From NCBI GenBank assembly GCA_017608405.1, contig JAFCFX010000002.1, positions 1 to 43,533 of the forward strand: a stretch of 43,533 nt of DNA. Reading direction: 5' to 3'. The position numbers were made by a program, and so were the translations under genes. Positions 30,982 through 36,835 of this stretch are shown piece after piece (position 1 is the first letter of the stretch; each line of letters starts with the position of its first letter). The DNA is from Candidatus Pacearchaeota archaeon (GTDB lineage: Archaea; Nanobdellota; Nanobdellia; Pacearchaeales; GW2011-AR1). The notes under the pieces were generated by a model. That model worked only from the letters and a program-made list of their open reading frames with translations, searched no databases and was not told where the DNA came from.

Positions 30982-31782
30982 TTATAAATTAATCCTTTTA
31001 TGAGAAGCAACTCCTAAGTTATAAACTTCGGTTTTTCCAATCTTTTTCATACCTTCTCCTTCATGTATATGTCCACAAAAAGCATATTTTGGTTGGCATT
31101 TTTTGATATAATCTAAAATAGCTTTACTTCCTGCATGTTTTCCTTGATAATGTTTAGGTGCTTCAGGAAAATTGACTCTGTCTAAAATTCCATAAGGGGG
31201 TTGATGACAAACTAAGATATCCAAATCACTTCCAAATCTACTTAAAACCCTCCGAGCTTTATCTGTTTGCTTTTTTGCCTTTTTTAATTGCTTTGAATAT
31301 TCTGAAGGTTTAAATTCTCTTACCCAAGAAGTATCTGTAAAATATTCTAAGAATCCAATTCTTAAACCTTCTATTAATCTTAGCCTATTTTTAACTAAAT
31401 CAACATTTGCCATAGAATCAACTATTTTACGTGTACATGGAATTTTAACCTTATACTTTTCTTTATCTTCTCTAACTTGAGATAAAGTGGGAATTCCTAC
31501 ATTTCCCTGTATCGTGTAGACAGGGGTATATTTGGATAGATATCTTAACAAATCAATTGTAGAACTATGAATCTCCATATGGCTTGCCCTTATGAATTTT
31601 GCATCTTTTTCTAACTCTTCTAAACCCTTTCTTTTTCTTTCCACATTTTCAAAATGTCTTTTTCTTGCTAAATCTGCTTTTCCTATATCTCCAGTTAACA
31701 AAGTCAAATCAACATTGCCAAGCCCAATTTTCTTAACTTTACTTAAATTTCCGTGAGGGTCTCCTATTGCTATTATGTTCAT
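30982..31782 (-). CDS. Metallophosphoesterase with altered GNH motif
   Basis: A 266-residue calcineurin-like phosphoesterase. The metal-binding motifs are GDPHGN at the N-terminus, LTGDIGKAD, CHQPPYG and the C-terminal CGHIHEGEG. The third motif, normally GNH or GND, reads IQGNVG, so the usual catalytic histidine/aspartate is replaced by valine while the metal-binding asparagine is kept. A charged helical insertion (KRHFENVERKRKGLEELEKDA) follows the second motif. It may have reduced or altered activity compared with the copy at 24431-25099. A TATA box CTTTTAAACC is centred 26 nt upstream. It is the only intact gene between the inverted-repeat arms. Confidence 0.8.
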   Translation of the reverse strand: MNIIAIGDPHGNLSKVKKIGLGNVDLTLLTGDIGKADLARKRHFENVERKRKGLEELEKDAKFIRASHMEIHSSTIDLLRYLSKYTPVYTIQGNVGIPTLSQVREDKEKYKVKIPCTRKIVDSMANVDLVKNRLRLIEGLRIGFLEYFTDTSWVREFKPSEYSKQLKKAKKQTDKARRVLSRFGSDLDILVCHQPPYGILDRVNFPEAPKHYQGKHAGSKAILDYIKKCQPKYAFCGHIHEGEGMKKIGKTEVYNLGVASHKRINL

Positions 31783-31826
31783 AATTTATACAGATATTTG
31801 CCTCTTTTAAACCTAACCATATAAAA

Positions 31827-31961
31827 TTATACAACTCCTTTATTAAAATCAGGTTTCACCTTATTTTCTTTAACTTCTTTTATTCTTTTATTTAGTAAGG
31901 GTTTTATTTCATCTTTTATATATCTAGAATATAAATCATTTTCTTTATCAGCTATTAACAT
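31827..31961 (-). CDS. Small ORF overlapping the recombinase fragment
   Basis: A 44-residue frame starting at ATG 31961, overlapping the end of the recombinase fragment by 14 nt in another frame. The sequence starts MLIADKENDLYSRYIKDEIK and is very basic and helical. It does not look like the missing recombinase C-terminus. It may be the surviving end of another gene joined to the recombinase by deletion, or a small coupled protein. Only the reading frame is certain. Confidence 0.35.
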   Translation of the reverse strand: MLIADKENDLYSRYIKDEIKPLLNKRIKEVKENKVKPDFNKGVV

Positions 31962-32535
31962 AAGCTCTGTCAGATTCTATTGTTAAATCTGAAACATTAA
32001 TTCTTACAATTTCAGAAATTCTGCCTCCTGTTTCTCTCATTAAAGAGATTAAGAATTTTTCCATAAAACTACGACACGCAGGGATTAGAATTTTTTGTAA
32101 TTCTTCAAATGTGATTAACTCTTTAGCGTTTATCTCCTGACATTCAAGAGTATGTAATTTCATCCAGTCAACAACTTTAGGATACTTGTCTCTCTCCTCT
32201 ATTTTGTATAGCCATTTAAAAAATAGTTTAATGTTCATCTTCATAACATTAATATAATTGGGTTTTTTATTAGAAGAGTGAATCTCTAAGAATTTCTTAA
32301 TATCTGTTTTAGTCATTTTCTTAAAAGGTTTTTTAACATCATAAGCCATCCTTTTTATCAATCCTACTTTAACGTACAAAGAAGTAATTGACATATGTAA
32401 GTTGTCCTTAACATATCTCATTATTGTATTCCCCTGCTCTTTTGTAACCCATTTATCATTCATTACAACATTGTTGATTATCCTGTTCTTAAAGACTAAA
32501 TCTTTAATCTTATCATACTTCTCTTTATTATCCAT
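31948..32535 (-). pseudogene. Truncated tyrosine recombinase/integrase
   Basis: A 195-residue protein with an N-terminal core-binding (SAM-like) domain (MTKTDIKKFLEIHSSNKKPN, then VMKMNIKLFFKWLYK) and the start of the catalytic domain: LITFEELQKILIPACRS and the box I arginine in ETGGRISEIVRINVSDL. It stops about 15 residues later, before the beta-hairpin lysine, HxxR and Tyr, so it cannot cut DNA by itself. Truncated DNA-binding forms can act as regulators of excision, so a residual function is possible. It lies just inside the right arm of an inverted repeat (32592-32622). Confidence 0.75.
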
Positions 32536-32591
32536 AAAATTTTATAATATCAGAAGTACATCAAGATTGTTGTAATATATGTTTATATTTG

Positions 32592-32622
32592 TCATGCTTT
32601 AAACATAAATATTTAAATATTA
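32592..32622 (+). repeat. Right arm of inverted repeat around 30.9-32.6 kb
   Basis: TCATGCTTTAAACAT followed by AAATATTTAAATA, the inverted counterpart of 30921-30951. It ends about 45 nt before the gene at 32668, whose own better-placed TATA box (TTTATAAA, about 32639-32646) is separate, so this arm is not needed to explain that gene's promoter. Confidence 0.55.
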
Positions 32623-32667
32623 TGGCAGATGAGTTAGTTTTATAAATCTGGTTTTTACTACATTCCC

Positions 32668-33297
32668 ATGGCTAGTGAAGTTAAACCATATAAAAATACA
32701 AATATTTTTTTCTTAGCTGGAAGGCCATTTCTTGTAAAAGAATTGTTTAAATTTGATGCAGCTTTAAGTTGTAGTTTTATTGATGTTCCTGATTTTTTTA
32801 AAAGATTTGTAAAAAAAGATCATAAAGAAGTTGATTTGTCTAATTATTCTGTGTGGAGAAGAGCAGGTTTTACTCCCCTTGAAACTGGAACAGGGAGGGG
32901 AATTACAAATATTCTTCCAGATACTAATTATCAATTTATTTTAAAACACGAAAGAGAAACAATTGCTGCCTTGGGTTTTGAAGCTTCTGAAAAAGGAGTA
33001 TTAATATCTCAAATTCAAGGAGTAAAATGTAAACAAGATTCTTTAAAACCTCTTAAGTGGCCAAATACCTTAATTAATGTGGTTTTAGAGTGGGCACCAA
33101 AAGCTAGATTATCAGAAGTATTAATTTTACCTTCTGCTAAAAATCAGTGGGAGTTGGTTAAACAGAATGTGGAGGGAGCAAAATTATACTATGATGTTGC
33201 TGCAAAAAAAGAAGGCTTTCAATATGATCAAGAAAGAAAAGTTTATGTCAAACAAATTAATAGATCTGGTTTGTTGTCACGATTTTTTCATCACTAA
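32668..33297 (+). CDS. Hypothetical protein, possibly acyltransferase-like
   Basis: A 209-residue soluble protein. The N-terminal third is unrecognised. From about residue 90 the pattern ETIAALGFEASEKGVLISQIQG, KPLKWPNTLINVVLEWAPKA, SEVLILPSAKN and YYDVAAKKEGFQYDQE has the strand-helix order of a GNAT-like fold: an Q-x-Q/G turn, a long helix, then a lone strand and a final helix with AKKEGF. This is a resemblance, not a firm assignment. The C-terminus SGLLSRFFHH resembles the hydrophobic part of a PIP box (LxxFF) but lacks the glutamine. It is leaderless (TTTATAAA centred 25 nt upstream). Its last 41 nt overlap the convergent map gene. Confidence 0.65.
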   Translation: MASEVKPYKNTNIFFLAGRPFLVKELFKFDAALSCSFIDVPDFFKRFVKKDHKEVDLSNYSVWRRAGFTPLETGTGRGITNILPDTNYQFILKHERETIAALGFEASEKGVLISQIQGVKCKQDSLKPLKWPNTLINVVLEWAPKARLSEVLILPSAKNQWELVKQNVEGAKLYYDVAAKKEGFQYDQERKVYVKQINRSGLLSRFFHH

Positions 33298-34141
33298 TTA
33301 ATACAGTGTGTTCTGCTTGTGCAACTTTATTATGGGATGTTTCTACAAGTTGTTGAAAATGATGTAAATTTCCATTGTCTTCTAGTTGTTTTAATCCAAA
33401 CAAGGCTTTTGTTCCAAACGTTTTTACTAACCACCTTGAACAAAAGGGGAGTGTTTGATATTCTTGGATTATGTGATTAAGAATGTCTCTTGCAATTGGA
33501 CTTCTTACATTTTTTTCATTGATTAACATGTAGATTCCAGAAGGTTTTCCATCATAGACTTTCCCATTTCCAGGAGTTGCAAAAGGTTCTATTGCATAGA
33601 GTCCTTTATTTATTGATATGTTTTTATTATCATCAAAATTAGGTATTGTTAACCCTGCATGAAGTTCATGTTGTTTCATTTCATGTCCCGATAAATTAAT
33701 TATGGGGGAAAAGTCATAAGATTCAATTATTTTGTTAATTTGTTTTCCTATTTCACTTGTTGTTGTGCCTTGTTTTATTGTTTCAATTGCTTTTTCTAAG
33801 GCTTTTTCAGCAGCTTCAATTAATTTTTTATTTTGTTCTGAATCTTCTAAATCAAGAGAAAAAGCAGTGTCTGCTGCCCAGCCATCAACATGAATTCCAA
33901 AATCTACTTTTAATAATCCGTGAGCAAGAGTTTCATCATCATGTGAAGGTGTATAATGCGCTGCTATGTCATTTATGCTTAGGTTTGTGGGAAATGCAGG
34001 CTTGCCCCCGAGTTCTGTAATTTTATCTTCTATTTTATTTGCTATTTCTAAGAGAGGCATGTCTTTTTTTATAAGAGATTTTGCAAATTTCCTTATTTGT
34101 TTTGCTATTTTTCCTGCCTTTAATATTTTTTCTTTATTCAT
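33257..34141 (-). CDS. map: Methionine aminopeptidase, type II
   Basis: Dinuclear metalloprotease that removes initiator methionine from nascent proteins. The pita-bread fold ligands are visible: the histidine in AHYTPSHDDETLAHGLLKV, the aspartates in LLKVDFGIHVDGWAADTAF, the histidine in NLSGHEMKQHELHAG, the glutamate in LYAIEPFATPG, and the final glutamate in AQAEHTVLIS. The ~60-residue helical insertion typical of type II enzymes is present near residue 200. The 294-aa length is normal for archaeal Map. It shares a 50-nt divergent intergenic region, with one palindromic TATA box, with the small gene at 34192. Confidence 0.96.
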   Translation of the reverse strand: MNKEKILKAGKIAKQIRKFAKSLIKKDMPLLEIANKIEDKITELGGKPAFPTNLSINDIAAHYTPSHDDETLAHGLLKVDFGIHVDGWAADTAFSLDLEDSEQNKKLIEAAEKALEKAIETIKQGTTTSEIGKQINKIIESYDFSPIINLSGHEMKQHELHAGLTIPNFDDNKNISINKGLYAIEPFATPGNGKVYDGKPSGIYMLINEKNVRSPIARDILNHIIQEYQTLPFCSRWLVKTFGTKALFGLKQLEDNGNLHHFQQLVETSHNKVAQAEHTVLISDEKIVTTNQIY

Positions 34142-34159
34142 ACATTTTTAATTACAGCA

Positions 34160-34171
34160 ATATTTAAATAT
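34160..34171. promoter_or_regulatory. Shared central TATA box for map and the 34192 gene
   Basis: The palindromic ATATTTAAATAT-like stretch is centred at about 34166, roughly 25 nt from the map ATG (34141, minus) and 26 nt from the ATG at 34192 (plus). The geometry is the same as at sec61beta/valS. No other good TATA element occurs in the 50-nt region. Confidence 0.55.
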
Positions 34172-34191
34172 ACTATGGTTAATGATTGTTT

Positions 34192-34443
34192 ATGAGAATT
34201 AATGATACTGAGTATGGGGGGAATTTTTTAACTCGCTGGACATATAAGTCTAGGATTGCGGTATTGACCTTGCTTAATGCAGGATTTTCTGATGTTTATG
34301 GGATTTTTTCTGACAATAATAAAGAGCCAGCAGATGATAAACCTAGTGATCCAGATTCGAATAATTTAGAAGAAGGAGTTAGGGCTTTTCCTGATTTTTT
34401 GAGATTTAGACACTTTCGTAGAGGATCATGGTTTTATTTTTAA
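34192..34443 (+). CDS. Hypothetical small protein
   Basis: An 83-residue protein beginning MRINDTEYGGNFLTRWTYKSR, with a short hydrophobic stretch (IAVLTLLNAGFSDVYGIF), an acidic proline-rich linker (NNKEPADDKPSDPDSNN) and an aromatic/basic C-terminus (FLRFRHFRRGSWFYF). I recognise no family. The start is fixed by the shared TATA box 26 nt upstream; an upstream TTG (34186) is unlikely. The last 18 nt overlap the convergent PUA-like gene. The promoter fit makes it plausible despite its size. Confidence 0.5.
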   Translation: MRINDTEYGGNFLTRWTYKSRIAVLTLLNAGFSDVYGIFSDNNKEPADDKPSDPDSNNLEEGVRAFPDFLRFRHFRRGSWFYF

Positions 34444-34893
34444 TCTTCTTGATTTTGGAATAAAATTACTTATTTTGTGTTCTGATGCTTTTCCACATCC
34501 AAGAAAATCCTCTTTATGTTTCATGACTAAAAATGTTTTTTTATTTGTTTGAATATTTAATTCTTGTCCTGACATCCATTGTTGAACTTGTTCTTTGTTT
34601 AATTCAAAGATATTTTTTTTAATTTGATCTTTTAAAATATGGGTGGCTTCAATACTTAACCTTATTTCATTATTTTGGAATTTAGCAAAATAAATTCCTA
34701 TGCGCTCAAGCCCCATTCTTGAATTATCTATGTTTTTTATTTTTTTATGGCTGTATTCTCCTTGAAAAAGAAATAATCTTTCTGTTCCACTTTTTAAAAA
34801 TGTTCCAGAAATATCTGTTATTCCAAATTGTAATTTTAATTTTCTAATTATTTCTTGCTTTTCGTTTTTATTAAGTATTTTTAGATAATTCAT
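34426..34893 (-). CDS. PUA-like RNA-binding domain protein
   Basis: A 155-residue protein whose C-terminal part (FLVMKHKEDFLGCGKASEHK, ISNFIPKSRRLKIKP) matches the PUA-like domain found in Nip7 and at the C-terminus of RsmF/NSUN rRNA methyltransferases, where it holds structured RNA. The N-terminal 80 residues form the helix-strand part with FGITDISGTFLKSGTERLFLFQG. It overlaps the upstream VTT gene by 4 nt and is the last gene of the polB-NSUN run, so it may cooperate with the NSUN methyltransferase as a separate RNA-binding subunit. That partnership is inferred from position. Confidence 0.72.
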   Translation of the reverse strand: MNYLKILNKNEKQEIIRKLKLQFGITDISGTFLKSGTERLFLFQGEYSHKKIKNIDNSRMGLERIGIYFAKFQNNEIRLSIEATHILKDQIKKNIFELNKEQVQQWMSGQELNIQTNKKTFLVMKHKEDFLGCGKASEHKISNFIPKSRRLKIKP

Positions 34894-35561
34894 TTTTTTC
34901 TTTTTAATACAAATTTTTCTAGCTTGTCTCTTTTTAAATACACAATAGTCATAAGAACAATTGAAATGCCTATAACGATTGTTATGAAAAGGTCATTATG
35001 TTTTATTCCAGATCCAATTATGTTGAGGATAAGGAATCCGGGAAATCTTCCTATGAATGCAACTAAAACCAGGGCCCTTATTTTTATTTTTGTGAGGCCG
35101 GCCACATAAGAAATCAAATCATCTGGAAACATTGGTAATAAATAAATTAAAAATAAAGTAGGAATTCCCCCCCTTATGATTATTTTGTCAAATTTTTTTA
35201 GAATTTTTTTATTTACTTCTTTCTCTACAAAAGGTCTTCCTAATTTTCTTGCAGAATAAAATGCAATAAAAGATCCAAGAGTTAATCCTATCATGCTATA
35301 GACAGTTCCCCATAGTGCTCCAAAAATAAAACCTCCTGCCACTCCTGCAAATTGCCCTGGAATTGGAGCCAAAAGAATTTGCAATGCTACAATTATGATG
35401 AAAATAATGGGTGCAAAAATTCCAAGATTGGATCCAATTTGTTTTATTTTTTCAGGATCTGAAATTAAATTAGATACAGGATTCCATAAGATAGCTGTGG
35501 CGATTATTATGCACAAGATAAAGATTACAAATTTTAATACAATGTTGGTGTTTTCTTTCAT
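34890..35561 (-). CDS. VTT/DedA-type (TVP38/TMEM64) membrane protein
   Basis: A 223-residue membrane protein with about six hydrophobic segments. The VTT (SNARE-associated) domain signature is seen in APIPGQFAGVAGGFIFGALWG, then GSFIAFYSARKLGRPFVEK and LIYLLPMFPDDLISYVAGLT with GRFPGFLILN. Members of this superfamily act in lipid scrambling or flipping of polyprenyl carriers, which could link to the sugar-transfer genes at 4.8-8.2 kb. It overlaps both neighbours by 4 nt (35558-35561 and 34890-34893), so it is translated as part of the polB-led operon. Confidence 0.85.
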   Translation of the reverse strand: MKENTNIVLKFVIFILCIIIATAILWNPVSNLISDPEKIKQIGSNLGIFAPIIFIIIVALQILLAPIPGQFAGVAGGFIFGALWGTVYSMIGLTLGSFIAFYSARKLGRPFVEKEVNKKILKKFDKIIIRGGIPTLFLIYLLPMFPDDLISYVAGLTKIKIRALVLVAFIGRFPGFLILNIIGSGIKHNDLFITIVIGISIVLMTIVYLKRDKLEKFVLKRKK

Positions 35562-35869
35562 TTTATTTTGTTTATGGCTTGTTGCAAATTAACTTCTGTA
35601 TTTTTGCAACCATCTTTTAGAAGATTTATTTCTATGGTTTCTGTGCCTTTTTTTCTTAGGTATTTTGTGTATTGTTCTGCTAGATTAATTTCATCTCGAC
35701 ATGCGATTCCGATTATTTTGTCGATTTTTTTAAATTTTTTTAAAATCTTTTTAATAATTGAACTTCCATTTGTAATATAAACTTTATAAGATGCTCTTTT
35801 CCCGGCTTTTTTTAGTTTTTCTAATTGTTCTTTGTTCAAGCAACGAGGAAGGAATAATAGTTTTGTCAT
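35558..35869 (-). CDS. DUF116-like protein, short form
   Basis: A 103-residue protein resembling the core of DUF116: KLLFLPRCLNKEQL at the N-terminus, then VYITNGSSIIKKILKKFKKIDKIIGIACRDEIN, and IEINLLKDGCKNTEVNL at the end. DUF116 proteins are usually longer, with an N-terminal membrane part and extra cysteines (C..C-x-x-C-x-x-C), both missing here. Three cysteines remain (in PRC, ACR and GCK), at positions that are conserved in the family as I recall it. It overlaps the NSUN gene and the VTT gene by 4 nt each. Function unknown. Confidence 0.6.
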   Translation of the reverse strand: MTKLLFLPRCLNKEQLEKLKKAGKRASYKVYITNGSSIIKKILKKFKKIDKIIGIACRDEINLAEQYTKYLRKKGTETIEINLLKDGCKNTEVNLQQAINKIK

Positions 35870-36834
35870 TTTATTTTTTTAAATTTAGCTATGAAGAATC
35901 CCTCTGTGTTGTTGTCTTGGGGATATACTCTACAAGCTTTATTTATTTGTGTTGAATATTCTTGTTCTTGCCATTTTGTTAGGCCTGGCCGGGTTTTGAT
36001 TGGGAGCCCGATTTCTTGAATCTTTATATTTTTAAATTCTTTTAAAATAGAGTTTACTATTGCTTCATTTTCTTCTGGAGCATGAGTGCAAGTACTGTAG
36101 ATTATTTCTCCTCCAGGTTTTAAAATTTCGAAAGCAGAAGCAAAAAGATTTTTTTGAAGTCTTGAAAGGTTTTTTATTGTCTTTATATTCCACATTAAAT
36201 ATGTTTTTGGAGAGCTTCTCAATGTTCCTTCTCCAGAACAAGGAGCATCTACTAATATTTTGTCAAATTCAAATCCTTTGCCTTTTAGCTTTTTACAGAG
36301 GGTTATGCCTTCTTTTCTTGTTATGAGGGTGTTTGTGACTCCACATTTTTCTAGATTTGAAGCAAGAATTTTTATTCTTCCTAGACTGATTTCATTTGCC
36401 ATTATTGTTCCCGTATTTTTCATTTCTGCTGCAATTTGTGTTGTTTTACTTCCTGGTGCAGAACATAAATCAAGAATTGTTTCATTTGGTTTTGGTTTTA
36501 AGGAAATTATTGGAAGCATGCTTGCAAGTTCTTGAATATAATAATAACCTAAGAGATGTTCTAAGGCTCTTCCAAGTTCTCCTGGTTCTAGAGAGTTTTC
36601 AACAATCATTATTTCTGGATAATTTTTCCAAGGTTGTTTTATTTTCCAACCATTAGACTCAAGTCTTTTTTTCAAATCTTTTGGAGAAATTTTTAATGTG
36701 TTACATCTAATTGATTTTACAGGAAGAACTTTTAATATGTTTAGATAGTCTTGAAAATCTTTCTTATCTGTAAGGAGTTTTTGCATTCTTTCTACGAATA
36801 ATTGTTTAAGTTCATAATTATGTTTTGTTTTCAT
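35866..36834 (-). CDS. NSUN-type (NOL1/NOP2/Sun) RNA m5C methyltransferase
   Basis: A SAM-dependent RNA cytosine-C5 methyltransferase. The N-terminal part has SIRCNTLKISPKDLKKRLE, then motif I ILDLCSAPGSKTTQIAAEM. The two catalytic cysteines are in DAPCSGEG (motif IV) and STCTHAPEENE (motif VI). The C-terminus ends at GFFIAKFKK without a PUA domain; a PUA-like protein is encoded three genes downstream. The target could be rRNA or tRNA. The ATG at 36834 is 1 nt after the polB stop and preferred over a GTG at 36846 inside polB. Confidence 0.9.
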   Translation of the reverse strand: MKTKHNYELKQLFVERMQKLLTDKKDFQDYLNILKVLPVKSIRCNTLKISPKDLKKRLESNGWKIKQPWKNYPEIMIVENSLEPGELGRALEHLLGYYYIQELASMLPIISLKPKPNETILDLCSAPGSKTTQIAAEMKNTGTIMANEISLGRIKILASNLEKCGVTNTLITRKEGITLCKKLKGKGFEFDKILVDAPCSGEGTLRSSPKTYLMWNIKTIKNLSRLQKNLFASAFEILKPGGEIIYSTCTHAPEENEAIVNSILKEFKNIKIQEIGLPIKTRPGLTKWQEQEYSTQINKACRVYPQDNNTEGFFIAKFKKIK

Positions 36835-36835
36835 C

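Noticed and set aside
32623-32646. Mini-ORF of seven codons after the right inverted-repeat arm
   Set aside because: Too short and overlapping the TATA box of the 32668 gene.
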